Part shown: in pieces, positions 35,087-47,455 of the stretch
How the letters are laid out: each line of letters opens with the position of its first letter
Position numbering within the stretch: the stretch's first letter is position 1
NCBI GenBank assembly: GCA_029718625.1
Contig: CM056376.1
Span: 78,491,386 to 78,555,385, forward strand
DNA: 64,000 nucleotides
Origin: Synaphobranchus kaupii
Taxonomy: Eukaryota; Chordata; Actinopteri; Anguilliformes; Synaphobranchidae
Direction: 5' to 3'
Notes under the pieces: model-generated
The model's input: only the letters and a program-made list of their open reading frames with translations
Databases searched by the model: none
Told to the model about the DNA's origin: nothing
Translations under genes and position numbers: made by a program

Positions 35087-36620
35087 GGGCCCTATCTTAC
35101 ACCCGGCGCTAAGCGGTGCTAACCCAAATGCAAGTGTCTTTGCTAGCTTACACCCAGCGCAGGGTTCATTATAACGCCTAGCGCTCACGTCGTTTAAATA
35201 GCATGTATTGTTGTGCCCACTGCTAGTGAACTGGGTCTTAAGATGAGGAGTGGCCAGGATAATTTTTGGCGTATTGCTCTCTTCAGCCAGCAGAAAGCGC
35301 TTGCGCTAAAACCACCACAAACCTGGTCTAAAGTCTTGTCGAAGTGGTTTACAAGTTATTTTAAGGGTGCATATAAGTGTGTCTACATAGGCGTGTGCAC
35401 AACGCGCGTACCCTCCTGTGTGTTACACACAGGGGCGCGCACAAGCATGACTACAAATATCAAGATTACAATGTGAAATATTATTATTGTGTTGGCTATA
35501 TCAAAAATGCATAATAATAAAAGGGTCCATAGGTCAAAGACCACATACCTGTGTGTAAGGTTACATGTACTACTCGCAATTATCCTGGATCAAGCTATAA
35601 CTGAGCCTATATTTTCCAATAATTCCTGTAATCTTCTGGGGGACAATCTTCTATTACGGGACAATGGTTATCCATTTAAAACTTTGCTGATAATACCTAT
35701 ATCAAGCGTAATGCACAAATTGTCATTTACACCTAATGCGTGAATTGTCATTCAATGGAAAACTCGCGCACTGCAATAGACGGACATTTGAGTTCTGAAA
35801 ATGCGCTTCAGAAGTCATTACAATAAAGCTCTCTAGGCCTACAGCCTGTAAGTTAATAGAATGGTTTTGACTGAAAAAGTTCAGTGAATATTGCATTTAT
35901 TGTTTTTCAAATAGCCTAGGCTACAGCGGATTCGCTGTGCATAAGGTTTTTTCGATAGCCTACGGTTAAAAAACGGAGATAAATGTCACCATGTTAACTG
36001 AATTTGAATCTTATTCTTCGTCCTTCATATTTTTTTTAATTACAGTGGCAAGGTTTCCATACTCTCTGCATATTAAAACCCCGCTGATTTCACCTGTTAT
36101 TCCATAACTGAACAAAAAAACGATTTTAAAGAGAACTAAGCATCTAATTAGAAACAAAAACAAATTTGCAGCATGTTACACGATTAATTCACAATTCATT
36201 TTAATGCCATTCTCTGCATGGGTACTTTAACTTGATGCAGGAGCAGGTCTGTTCCCCTTGCTGTAAATCACACTTTTCACGGTCTTCCCAGGAAAGTGGA
36301 TTGTTTTAAAGCATTACGCTACCAGTAAAACAGGTTGGTCACATTTCCATAAGCAGGACATTATAAACAAGGGAAAATATGCGTGAACCTATGGGTTGCC
36401 AACTTGACAGCTTTATTGTATTTAGTGTCATCATTAAGGCAATATAACGGTATTTATGTTATTACTCAATATTAGAATGCAGGTAATGAACTTCGGATGA
36501 AGCTTGAACTTCGAGAACTCCATCAGAACATCCTCATGGAATTGATATTTGACAATGTTTCATTGCATAATCAAACAAAATTCATTAAACAAGCATGCTA
36601 ATTTGGCGCTAATCTTTTGA
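35087..36620. mobile_element. Truncated, inverted relative of the GGGCCCTATCTT element
   Basis: Starts GGGCCCTATCTTACACCCGG after CTCTAA and aligns in reverse orientation with 11567 down to about 10140. Shared blocks include AGCAGAAAGCGCTTGCGCTAAAA (as AGCAGAAAGCGCTTGCGC), GGGTCCATAGGTCAAAGACC and GCCTAGGCTACAGCGGATTC. Several indels separate them. The outer 470 bp of the other end, including its terminus, is missing, so the copy is truncated. The flanking TAA differs from GTG at copy 1. No coding region is recognised. Confidence 0.8.
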
Positions 36621-37014
36621 CTAAAATAAGGTTAAATAAGGCCCATCTAATTTGCTGTCTTAGATGGAAGGAAATCACAAAAATATAATATGCTTTTTGT
36701 TAAACAAAATGCATTGGAAAAATAAGTAAAATGTGTTCACAATGTGGTAAACTAACATCAAACCTGAAAACCCATGGTTTTCTCCCTACAGTGTGTGCAA
36801 AGTAATTGAAGTGACCCCTCAAATAGACACAGTACATAAACAAGACAAGGCAAGCCTAGCTCAGCCCGGACGCCTGTATGCAGCCAGTGGGGTGTGTGTG
36901 TCAGAGTATGTGAGCGGGAGCGAGCGAGGATGGGAAGCGGACGTAATTTAATTAGAGTGATGAACACTATTAGGACGTTACCACTCCGCAAGCTCCAGTT
37001 CGCAGGTGATCAAC
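36621..37014. other. No gene seen
   Basis: Short stretch of single-copy-like DNA with a purine-rich GAGCGGGAGCGAGCGAGG patch near 36911. Nothing recognised. Confidence 0.4.
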
Positions 37015-37822
37015 TAAAGCCCTATTTGGACAGGATAGGTTTTACAGGGGGAGGTGGGGTAATGTAATAATTATTTTAGTCCCGTCTGAATCTGACATGT
37101 CAGTAACTTTTACGGACTGCGTGCTCCCGCGCCAGTAAAGACTCCGGAGTCTTTTACCTACTGTTAAATGTCCTGTAAAAATTACCCCAGGTTAAAGCAA
37201 TCCCGTGGGAATTGACATGTCCGGTAAAATTCTGTTATTTCCTGTGAGAAATTAGTTTTCCCCGGTTTTCCCCAGTCCTTTCTCCTGGTTTTTCACGTAA
37301 ACACTCGAGGACGCCTTTGGTTGTGCTCTCTTCGGTCCAAGTGCAAACCACAACTATTGGCCGACCTCTAAATTAATGTAAGGTTACATTAAATAAGAAG
37401 ACAGAGAGCAAAAATAGTCGACAGTGAGGCAACGCTTGTGGCAGCTTTAGGTAAGCTATTGTAGTCTAGCTATAGCCGTACATGCATGTTATGGCCTAAC
37501 ACTGTTTTTCTCAAGCTAACGTTAATAAAGAGGTGTAATCACGCTTTTTTTTTTTTTTGGCGCCTGCATCTTTTCAATTGCGATTTTCTACCAGAAGCAA
37601 TCAGTTTGCAGTGAAGATAGGATGTGTTATGTTGTATGACTCGTGGTGAACATTTTCGGTGTGACGACAACATGGAGTAGACACTCCCATCTCTGTAATT
37701 CTAGACGCTGATTACGGAGATACTTTATCCCGTCCGAATCGGCCATTAACATTACAGACATCCTGTGATAATTACTTTACAGACATTGTCCTGAAAACCT
37801 ATCCCGTCTGAATAGGGCTTAA
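37015..37822. mobile_element. Complete TAA-flanked DNA transposon, 802 bp
   Basis: The element (37018-37819) begins AGCCCTATTTGGACAGGATA and ends with the imperfect inverted TATCCCGTCTGAATAGGGCT. TAA flanks both ends (37015-37017 and 37820-37822). The first 190 bp match the fragment at 754-957. A 3-bp TAA duplication suggests PIF/Harbinger-type movement. No transposase is encoded. Confidence 0.82.
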
Positions 37823-37826
37823 GAGT

Positions 37827-38142
37827 CCATCCATCCATCCATTATCTAACCCGCTTATTCCTGGTCAGGGTCGCGGGGGGTGCTTGAGCCTATCCCAGCA
37901 TGCATTGGGCGAGAGGCAGGAATACACCCTGGACAGGCCGCCAATCCATCACAGGGAACACACACCATTCACTCACACACTCACACCCACGGGCAATTTA
38001 GAGTCTCCAATTAGCCTAACCTGCATGTCTTTGGACTGTGGGAGGAAACCGGAGTACCCGGAGGAAACCCACGCGGACACGGGGAGAACATGCAAACTCC
38101 ACACAGAAAGGTCCTCGGCCAGGATTCCAACTCGGTACCTTA
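37827..38142 (-). repeat. Dispersed fish retroposon, body without head
   Basis: Carries the hallmark words CCATTATCTAACCCGC, GGACTGTGGGAGGAAACCGG, CCCGGAGGAAACCC and ATGCAAACTCCACACAGAAAG, found in many fish genomes. A related copy at 63362-63712 keeps a tRNA-like head on the minus strand. This copy stops at AACTCGGTACCTTA, just where that head would begin. It directly adjoins the right end of the TAA element. Confidence 0.72.
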
Positions 38143-38352
38143 AGCCCTGGCTTAAGAGTCATTATGTAAATTATTCCAGTCGCAAACAGCCATATTTAAT
38201 GAGAGATTTTGCGTTTTGATTTGCTTGATATTCACTGTTTGTTATAATTGCTTGTTTGATTCAAATACTAGTTAATCTTGTATTCTATAACACGATTTGC
38301 TTCATGGTTAAAAAAAATATTCTTACTGTTCAAATTAACAGGGGGATTGTTT

Positions 38353-38970
38353 TTCCTGACTCATTTTCCTATTGAACTCTATGGAAAAATAAGTCAGGAG
38401 AAACAACCCTTAAAGTGATCCATCCATATCTAGTGCATATCTGGCAGCAGAGTGATGGTGTGTGCATGTGTGTGTGTGTGTGTGTGTGCGCGCGCGCGCG
38501 TGTGCTACAGATTATCAGAGTGACATCGCAGTTCAGAGCATCATTAATGACTGATCATCACGTTCCAAAAAAGTTGGGAGAGGAGCAAAAAAAAAAAAGA
38601 CTGGGAAGTGACAGGTGATGCTATCATGATTGAGTATAAAAGGATATCAAAAGACTCTAGATAACTTATTTTCAGGTACTCTTAAAAGCGATACTATAAG
38701 CTCTCTGCATTTGAATGGATCTCTATGGGAATTGGGGGGTGGGACTAGATTAAGCTGTAAATTACACAGGAATAGTATGGAACCCATGGTTGGCTAAATG
38801 GCTGTAAGTCATCAAGGGTCTGAGGTATGAAATGAGCCTCAAACCATCGCTCTGCTGTTAGATATGCAGTAGATATGGATGGATCACTTTAAGGGTGGTT
38901 TCTCCTGAAACATTTTCCTATTGAACTCTATGGAAAAATAATTAATGAGAAACAACCCTTCTATATCTGA
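38353..38970. mobile_element. Inverted-repeat element with microsatellite core
   Basis: The arm 38391-38458 (CAGGAGAAACAACCCTTAAA ... GGCAGCAGAGTGATG) is complementary to 38845-38909. Both outer flanks also carry CATTTTCCTATTGAACTC, in the same orientation. The inside holds a TG/CG microsatellite and about 330 bp of other DNA. Sequence from 38690 to 38845 matches 21948-22135 in inverse. It is a larger relative of the hairpin element at 21834. Confidence 0.68.
38457..38505. repeat. TG microsatellite passing into CG
   Basis: TG units (with one CATG interruption) pass into about six CG units, then TGTG. Alternating purine-pyrimidine DNA like this can adopt Z-form; that is general knowledge and untested here. 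Confidence 0.93.
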
Positions 38971-39330
38971 ACATGATTTTCTTAGAGTGTATAAAGGGCG
39001 TATTTTATGCATTTGACAGTCTGTGGCTGTGGCAAGCTTTGGGCTATTAATAGCACCCTGCTATTGCAGTGCAACTGGAGAGGCTGAGGTTTTCGCAAGC
39101 TTTGACCCTTTTAAACAATCCTGTGTTGAAATATACAAGGATTTCTTAAAACTGTTATTTATCATTTCAATTAGAGAAACATGAATACTGTAATTGTAAA
39201 GGATATGTCTACCACTAGGGGGACAACGTGGATCGGGTTAAGCCAAAAAAAATTATGTAATCGCAACAATTTGTCTGCCCACCGCTACTTTACTCACCTG
39301 GCTGGCTACTCAAACATTTTCGGGAACTGG

Positions 39331-39470
39331 GTGTCTAAGTGGCATAGCCTAGAGAGCACTATCCACAAGCTACGACCTGCGACGTTGGCGGTTCGAATAT
39401 AACCACATGACCTTTGTCGCATGGCTGTCCCTCTCTCTTGCTGCCCATTTACAGCACCCTTTGGGGCCAT
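39331..39470 (+). repeat. tRNA-derived SINE copy
   Basis: Second copy of the family at 3395: GTGTCTAAGTGGCATAGCC, GCGACGTTGGCGGTTCGAAT and GCATGGCTGTCCCTCTCTC in the same order and spacing. Confidence 0.72.
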
Positions 39471-39484
39471 ATTTCAAATTTAAA

Positions 39485-39665
39485 AAAGCTGACTCCACTC
39501 ACAACCAGATGGATTTGGGTTCAAATCCAAGTCAGAAAACATCCTCTGTGGTGGACCCTGTGAAGCTTTGCTTGGGCTGCTTAAAAGTAAAAAGGATAAA
39601 ATGCACAACTTTCACAAATGTGTCCTGAACAGGGGAACCTGCCAAGCAAATAAAGTCATTGTGTC
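39485..39665 (+). repeat. Second SINE-like unit adjoining the first
   Basis: TTTGGGTTCAAATCCAAG is a box B-like dyad. The body ends TGTCCTGAACAGGGGAAC ... GCAAATAAAGTCATTG. That last word is repeated at once (39645-39663 and 39682-39700), perhaps a target-site or tail duplication. Confidence 0.5.
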
Positions 39666-39699
39666 ACTGCATTGTGTCACAAGCAAATAAAGTCATTGT

Positions 39700-40256
39700 G
39701 TCACCTTCAGCACAATAAGTTTTATTCAACCTTGCTATAATTCTCTTAAGTGGCATATTTCAAGCTCTTGGACCCACATAGACCATTTTTGATGCCCGTC
39801 TTAAGGCAACTTTTGTGTCTGTATAATTTACCATTATGATTTGGAAAAAAATTCACTGACCTGCCCCACAAATCAAAGGGCAGAGTGCTCCCGTACCGTC
39901 GGCCATTGGACAACGAATGCAGTCTGATGCGGTCTGCCAAAAGTAGGGATTAATCATTCCCCAAGAGACTGGGAATCCCAAAATAGTGGTGTGGCATTAG
40001 TGTCAAGACAAGACAAGATTATAATGGCTTTTAAGGTAAGCCTGTTTGGATGGGACGTCAGTGAGAGCCACTAGAAACTTTGGCCTGAGACTGATCACCA
40101 TGACTCCCTCAGGCTAGTCGGTTTTTTCAGTGCTCAAGATATAATAGGCCTTTTGTCCAAATGAAGCCAAATGGGTCTGGCATTGGATAGTTACTTGGAT
40201 AGTTGCTGCTGGAAGTGGTGTTGGTGGGCCAGTTGGAGGAAGCCTTACCTCCCAGT
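39700..40256. other. No gene seen
   Basis: Mixed-composition DNA without recognised repeats or frames with known motifs. Confidence 0.4.
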
Positions 40257-40560
40257 CAGGGTGGAAAATTTGCACCCGCCACCCGCCAAATGCGGGTAGA
40301 TTTCAGAATTGTCGGGTAAATGTATCAAACCTACCAGTGGCGTGTAGCAATGTAGATATTAAAAAAAACTTCAGTAAAAACTTCAGGGGCCGTATTCACA
40401 ACACATTTTTATCTTACCATTATGAGTTCTCCTATGTGGCACAAAAAGTTCCTACTTAAGAGTTTCATCTTAAAATCTATTCACAAAGCTGCTGAGACCA
40501 ACTTTTACTAAGGAATGGGGTGAACTCTTAAGCTAAGAGAAAGGGCGGGGTTGACCTCGC
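40257..40560. mobile_element. Two isolated transposon left ends
   Basis: CAGGGTGGAAAATTTGCACC with GCGGGTAGATTTCAGAAT (40263-40310) resembles a fish hAT end. GGGGCCGTATTCACAACAC at 40386, followed by TAAGAGTTTCATCTTAAAAT, resembles a common Harbinger-like fish element. Neither has a partner terminus nearby, so both are probably truncated. Confidence 0.42.
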
Positions 40561-41782
40561 AATGGATGACATCGTGTTTCATGAACACGCTTAGGCTATA
40601 GAATAAGGATGAAGTCGACTTAATTTTTTTGGAGTTGGCGAACATCTACAGGAAACCGCATGAATTGGCGGATGCATGGTGTGGCGTCTGCAGATGGAAT
40701 TTATTGTTTGGTGTAATATTCTAATGAGATATGCCCAGTTCGTCTTTGCTTCATTGCTGCATTTTACCTGTGGCCAAGTAACCTAGCCTAACGTAGATTT
40801 GGCAAAACCTTGATCTCATTGCGTTGTTTTTGTTGGTTGGTGTAGTGACTGCATCACTGACTAGCTCTATATAATCATAATACCGTCGTAATTGATACCT
40901 TTTTAAAAGCTCGATGTTATTAAATGTTTCTAAAATATTGACTCGGCTCAATACCGAGGCGGATTGCCGGCAGAAATTTGTGTTCGATTTACCATAGCTA
41001 AAGCAATTCTAGCAAGACCACCAGCATTGCACAGTAAAACTAAATAAACTGACTAATAACCTATGCTCTGAGGTAAAAGTGACAGCTCCGGACAGCTCGC
41101 TCTAACGTTATTTGTGTTCATTCAAAAAAACAGCAAACATTAGCTAACGTAGCCTATAGTATTAGATAGATATAAATGATTTATTAGTCTATCTATAATA
41201 TAAAATGTATAAATATCAATCATGGCACTTAGTGAATGAATGAAGAATACTAGGTGTCTTTGTAAAATTGGCCCTCTACATCATCAACCTGGCTCTAATA
41301 ATCATTACCTTGGAGTTGACTGCTCTCTTTCTTTCCCCAACAAAAAAAGTATTCAGCTAACCTTCCTGGATAGTATTTACAAACCAATGTTTTTATTTTA
41401 TTTTATTGCATGGACATGTAGTCGCATACATGAAGTCACATCAAAAATATGGAAGACAGCCAACTTATTTCTTACCGGTTTCTAAACCGTTTAGACCTAG
41501 CCTAAATAATTTGAACCCTGTAAAATTGTTAAGAAGAAATCTTCACAATTACTGCATTATAGTCTGCAGCCATAAAAATTAGAACCAACTCCATTGTGTG
41601 AGGAGACAAAATATTTGCCTTTTTATACAAAGCAACACAAAACAAGGAATATTAAAAATATAAGTACACTTAGGGAGGAAACTCTGGTTCAAACTGTTCT
41701 GTGAAACATCACTCCACAGCATTCCTGAAACAATAGTTGGCCTAAATCCAGAAGGGAGAGCAGAGATTTTGAGAAACAGCTG
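40561..41782. other. No gene recognised
   Basis: AT-rich DNA that may include decayed interior of the element starting at 40386. The frames on both strands lack motifs. Confidence 0.35.
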
Positions 41783-43436
41783 AGGGACCTGTATCACAAA
41801 ACAAGATTACGGAGTTGAAGTGATAAGTGCACCGAGTACAACCCGAAACAGGTCTTTTTACTAAAGTACATGTTGCAGATTGGGGAAGGTTCTGGGTTTT
41901 ACTCAATAGCCCCTTTTCCACCGGGTTGTAGGCACTAAAAGAGGGCAGGAACTATCCACAACGAGGACCGGTGAAGATTAGGAAAAGTAGTTGGAAGTGA
42001 CTTTAAGAAGTATTGTGGTCTTTTTATATATTTTTTGCAATCCTGCTTCAGTTTTTTTTATTTTTCCCGGTACTGTTTAACTGAGTGGCCTATGCCCAGT
42101 TCTGCAAAACACATATAAATCTTCTGGTAGACCTTTTTGTTTAGGGTTGTCAATCGTTCCTGATAACATGTGATCAGAATCATCCCGTTTGAAGAATAAA
42201 ATGTTGCATTCATTACTGAATCAATACGGAGGCAATTTGTATTCATATTCTCCTACTACACAAAGTTCCATACGCAGAAAGTCTTTCACAATAGTGAGAA
42301 TAACATAATCATGAATAAAATCAAACTAGTTTCACTAGATTCAAATGAATTAGGCTAGATGAGATGCAGAATCAGTGGTAGCAGGTAATCGCTGCAAGCT
42401 TGGTTTGCTGTGCGTGACATATGCGCAAATGTTGTCAACTGTTTAAAACTTGCACCTCGTCGTTGGTCCATTTTGTGACTCCCCTCCAGATTTCAACCCC
42501 TCTTCACATAGCCTAAACGCATGCATCAAGCTACAAGATATGCTATGAACGCCATATTCTTTTTCTTTTGCTTAATTTCTTTTTTTAATTAAAATTAAAA
42601 CGATAATACTGAGGTTTGTTGTACGAGCATAGCTATGAACCATGAATTGAGGTGAACCTTAAAATAATTCAAGTCATAAAAAAGTCATAATGTTAAACAC
42701 TACCTTTCTTATTGTAAAGAGAGGTAAACAGCAGGCAGAGGGTGGGCTATTCAAGCGTCACAATACGACAATATATTAAGAGATGCGTTTTAACACTGAC
42801 CTTGCACTTCGCTTTGTGACAGATATCACACCCTCTGCCTACAAATGAAATGAAATGATACTATTTTTTCCTCATTACTCTCAATAATTTGCAAGTATTT
42901 TATGGTCAACCACAATAAAACAATCTACAATTCATGGTTCATAGCTATGCTCGTAGCACAATCCAGCATTTTCCTTTTCATTTTAACTGGAGAAATGAAG
43001 CAAAAGAAAAGCGCAGAGCGTTCATAGCATATCGTGTAACGTTAGCTTGATGCACATGTTCATGTGAAGGGGAGTTTAAATCTGTAGGGGAGTCGAAAAA
43101 CGGCACAACACCAGTATTTAAAAACGGTGCTTACAGTCTGCTTGGCGATTCTCCCGAACATTGCATTTGACCAATCAGCGATGTTCAGTACTGCAAGCTC
43201 CACCCCAATAGTTCCGAACCATCGGAAAGTACTACCTCGTGAGCAGGGACTAAAAAGGGGGATAGGAACCATGCCCCAGGAACCAAAATCGGCCCTGGTT
43301 CCTCCAGTGGAAAAGGGGCTTTAGTTCTTGAGTTTTACAAAAAGTTCCTGAGTACCAGAAAAGGTTCCTGCGGTGGAAAAGGGGTTATTACATTTATCCA
43401 GAAAACTCAGTAATCCTGCTTTGTGACACAGGCCCC
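41783..43436. mobile_element. Outer element of a nested pair (CTGTATCACAAA ends)
   Basis: The 33-bp left end (41783-41815, core CCTGTATCACAAAACAAGAT) is complementary to 43403-43436 (core ATCCTGCTTTGTGACACAGG) with about five mismatches. Such GGCCTGTGTCACAAAGCAGG ends are widespread in fish. Between them lies a second inverted-terminus element (41909-43384), so the outer element was used as an insertion target. No target duplication or transposase was identified. Confidence 0.65.
41909..43384. mobile_element. Inner fold-back element with GCCCCTTTTCCACC ends
   Basis: The left terminus GCCCCTTTTCCACCGG pairs with GCGGTGGAAAAGGGG at the right (43370-43384). A further copy, CCAGTGGAAAAGGGGCT, lies at 43304-43320, about 65 bp inside. 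Long internal inverted arms exist: about 42470-42660 is complementary to about 42920-43095, sharing CATAGCTATGAACCATGAATT, quoted here as ATAGCTATGAACCATGAAT and its complement, and GATATGCTATGAACGC. Such long arms would let one strand fold into a stem of more than 150 bp. No coding region is recognised. Confidence 0.72.
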
Positions 43437-45043
43437 AGGTCTGGGCCAGAGAGCTGAACGGACGTGCATGTCGACGCCACTGACAGTGAGGGATGTCTAT
43501 CATTTCAACATTGTTTAAGGGCTTGAAGAAAGTGCAGTCATCCAAAGCTCTGGACTCGATTGGACCCGGCCTGAATCATCTCTTTCCAGCACAAAACAGC
43601 TCCCAGAAGGAAGAGAAGCTCCTATTTTTAAAACCAGAGAGGTGACGGAGTCGAAAGGTATTTATAAACCTGCCTCCGGTGCTGTTGGCCTGGAATTAGC
43701 AAAGCGCTATTCTGTGCGCCTACTACAGCCTTCAGTGAAGCTACCACTGGAAAAAGTGTTTCTCAAAAGCAAGGGTGCTTCTGCCCAGTGTAAGCAATTC
43801 ACAGTAAAGAGACAAAACAAGTCAACCATGAGGTCGGTAATCAATTAAGCCAACTTGAATGAAGTGTTTAAATGCTTTTAAATGAACTAAACAATTCTTC
43901 CTCATCAGTATGCATAAAGACCGTCTAATATCCTTTCATTGGAAAAACATAGTCTAATTAATTTAAATGATTAACCTTCCTGTCTAAAAGTATGACTGAA
44001 TTTACGGTATATCTCATGCGGTGCAGTGATTCACTATTTACACGGAAAGAAGTTTTACACTTGATTATATGAATATTTGATTTTGGGAACCAAGAATATT
44101 CAAATAGCAAATTAATTTAAAAAATCACATTGCTGAGACTGAATATTTTATCTTTTGATAAAAATATAAATACTAGGGACATACACATGCATTTGTAGTC
44201 ATTTAGAGATCTGATATGACAAGAAATGTATAATAGCCGCTGCTGCCGTAGGCCAGGGTTGTCACACCAGTAACGGTCGACCACCGTTTAATCCTCGTTG
44301 ACAGTGCCGAGCGATCAGTTCTACAGATCCTGTTAAAGCTTAGACCTGCTGACAGCCTCAAGAGTACACGAAAATACGGCAGGGACATGAAGCGTTAACC
44401 TCACTATGGTCTCAGCATGAAGGGACCTGAAGCTTGAAAGCGTGAAATTTATTTATAGCCACTGACACATATGCAGGGGTGTGATATTGCCCGGGTGCTC
44501 GAAAAGGGATGGAATTCATGACTTATTTTCCCGATCAATAATCAGGATGTTTTTTTCCCCCTGCAGACAGAAACCACGACCTCAAGGCTGGTTCCCATAA
44601 GATGAATCGATTCAGCAAGGCTGCAATGCTCTGTGAATGTTAAATGTGAAGATCGACTCTGCGAATAGTTTCACTAATCCTTAATATTGAGTGCCGATAC
44701 TGATTGCGTGGCACATGGTACAGGTCACAAAAATGGACTGCTTCCCAGAAGCCTAAACTTTTCATTGATGTTCACGTTCTGCAAAAAAAACTGCAAATCT
44801 CCTGTAAAAAACTGCAAATCTCCTGTAATTGTATCTGTGCATCCTGGTTACTTTGACCATGATGTTCTTGGCAGGGGGTGTGAAACAATTACAAAGATAA
44901 GAAAGTGCAGAGCCAGGAAGTTCGGGGAGGCGTATGTCTTTGCTAATTATGAATGTCAAAATATTGTAAGTCACAAAGCTTTCAAGGAAAAGGAAATAGA
45001 GCTGACTTAGTGATAGGCCATTATGCAAAGAGAGACTGACTGT
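43437..45043. other. No gene recognised
   Basis: Single-copy-like DNA. Includes a small tandem pair of ACTGCAAATCTCCTGTAA (44791-44828). A hAT-like word CAGGGGTGTGATATTGCCC near 44475 has no partner. Confidence 0.4.
44791..44828. repeat. Short tandem duplication
   Basis: Two copies of ACTGCAAATCTCCTGTAA separated by AAA, about 21-bp period. Confidence 0.85.
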
Positions 45044-45551
45044 GGCTGTGTCCGAATACGACATATTTGAGTCCACTTCGTCAAAAAGCTTTTGAGTGGG
45101 CAACTTTTTCTCACAAATGGGGGCACTTAAAATACCAGGATGAACCCCTTATTTCCGGGGTTTTGTTGAGGGAATTCAGGAGCACACTCATCTGCAGAAC
45201 GATGCACTCATTCGACATTTTCAGTAAGTAACCCGGAAGTAAAAACGTAAACGACAGAGAGCGTAATTGCATATCTATGGTACAAGATAGGTTCATATTA
45301 CAAACTACTTTTTTATTTTTGTTAATTCTATCTTCATTCATAATCTACACTTTGTAACAATCGTCATATGTTAACTGATTGATATTCTCAATAAAAAATA
45401 AATAAATAAATATTACAAACTACTTCCTCACTAGTTTGGATAGAGTTTCGCAGGATTTCTTTTGCACACTGCCTGCAAAGTAAGGGGACAGGGCACATAA
45501 TAGACAGGGGTCTGAGTGGACAGGGAACAGGGGTCGTATTCGGACACAGCC
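45044..45551. mobile_element. 508-bp MITE with GGCTGTGTCCGAATACGAC ends
   Basis: The 19-bp left end GGCTGTGTCCGAATACGAC is perfectly complementary to 45533-45551. The interior is non-coding with CCGGAAGT and GGAATTCAGGAGCACACTC words. Target duplication is unclear (CTGACTGT left, CTTGACTT right), so the class is not assigned; similar ends are frequent in fish genomes. Confidence 0.78.
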
Positions 45552-47188
45552 CTTGACTTTAGTCTTGTTCGTCTACTTTAATTTACCGTAACCGCTGATT
45601 CTACCCGCATCCTCCGCTCACGGCTGCGTAGGCTGACAACAGGAAATGAAGAAAAACAATGGGACACAAAAGTAGCGAGACATGGAATGAAGGTCAGGGC
45701 CTTGTCAAAAAGTTGACTCCTGGCAAGCAGATAAAAAGCGCAATGTCGCACCACGTATTTACCGTGCAGATCAGAAAACGGGTGATTAGATTAAAAGCAG
45801 TTATGGAAGCACTCATCTCACCTGTAAGTTGGCGAGGCTGGCATCCATTTTCTCTCTATTCCACCCTCCAGTGGATGGTGTAATTGTTTTACACTTCCAC
45901 GGGTACCAAACACACAGAGGAGCAGCGCCAGTCTGGCACCACCTCAGCTGTCACAGAGCTGGCATCTGAGAAATGCACTCCGCGACTCCGCGTCACAAAC
46001 CGTGTCAATTAAACTCTTTCTGTCTGATTCCACTCTCAAACCCATGTATGCTTTTGTGCCTGGCTTTCCCCCATACCGTCTGATGCCCTAATAAATCAGG
46101 GAATAAAATAAGAGACAGAGATGGCCGGAATGAGAAAACTGTGATAGAAACAGGCTGAAAAACATCTCAATATACTAGCAAGCACGAAGACAAGTAGGGT
46201 CCAGTGATGTTTCGATATTATTTGATATTCAACACATATTCACAAGTTATGTATTGCATTGTTTCTGAGAAAGCAAAAACTAAAAATATATTTGCAGAGT
46301 CCAATACAAGGCTCCTTCCTCTTCCGCATGGCATCTTACTCAATTAGCCTACCTTTTAACTGAACGCTTCAAGTCCCCTCGTTAGTACAACCACCTCTAC
46401 AACACATTCACAGAGCAGGCATGAACCCAAGTGATGCGATGCTATTGACAACCGACAGTGTATTAAAAGGACATGAAACATGGCCACGCCCTGCTCGTAA
46501 CCTGATGCGTCTCCCAAGTCCAAAATTGTACAATTAAAATACAGAACACACAGGTAAGTCTACATTTTTGCATTTTCAATTATTCAGTCAGCTCACCCAT
46601 GCAAGTTGCAATGTTTATAATGGGAACGTTAAGACAAGTTATAGGAGTACAACCAAAGCTAAGGTCCATCTGCAGATTCATCATTGAAGTCAGCATGCTG
46701 ATTTATTTTCAGCCCTGCCTCATGATGGTGGTGTGTAGTAGACTACTTTTCTGATACATTTACAACTGATAAACATTGCCCATGAGAAATGTTTGACTAC
46801 TAGCGGCTAATTTGCAAATGTCTTGTTAAGATTTAGCCAAATATTTACATGTTTAATACATTTTATAACATTATTTACACAATAATTGTATTAGAAATAC
46901 AGCATATTTTGAACATATTACTTGCAAACTGCCTGGCTATATTTTCTTTTTGTTGTTCTGAAATGACAGTTGGCTAATCTGGCATGCATTGCTCTGGTAT
47001 AACGTCCACTCAGTCACCTGCTTATGAAAGTGTCCCACAGCCATAGTAAACCAAAATATTGAATAACATATCCCACAACTTCTTATTTGGAACATTGGGA
47101 ATGCAAAACAAAATGTAGCCTAAGCCAAAATACTATTAACACAACAACTGTACACACCCCCACTGGAAAAATACACGGGAGAGTATAG
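45552..47188. other. Apparently single-copy non-coding DNA
   Basis: No repeats shared with the rest of the window and no protein motifs. Part of it (45900-46140) has balanced base content and could hold an untranslated or regulatory element, without direct evidence. Confidence 0.35.
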
Positions 47189-47455
47189 ACTTGCTGATCT
47201 CCTCATCATCAGAGATGTAAGCAGAAGTTGCGATTAGACAGATGATTGGATAAACTGCTAGCCTTGTAGTAATGCAGGTTTCAGCATGCCATGAAGAAAT
47301 AGACAACATCACAAGGTTGCATGAGGCACAACTCGTGTTCTGTGGAAGACTTTCCATCCACCCCTAATGAATCTGCGCAAACGAATCATGCACGTCAAGC
47401 AATCATCTGTCTCATGACAACTTCTGCCTACATCTCTGATGATGTGAAGGTCAGC
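47189..47455. repeat. Imperfect inverted repeat
   Basis: CATCATCAGAGATGTAAGC with GAAGTTGCGATTAGACAG at 47203-47250 is complementary to 47396-47450 (TCTGTCTCATGACAACTTC ... GCCTACATCTCTGATGATG) with several mismatches. The arms are about 55 bp and are separated by about 145 bp. Could be a decayed fold-back element. Confidence 0.65.
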
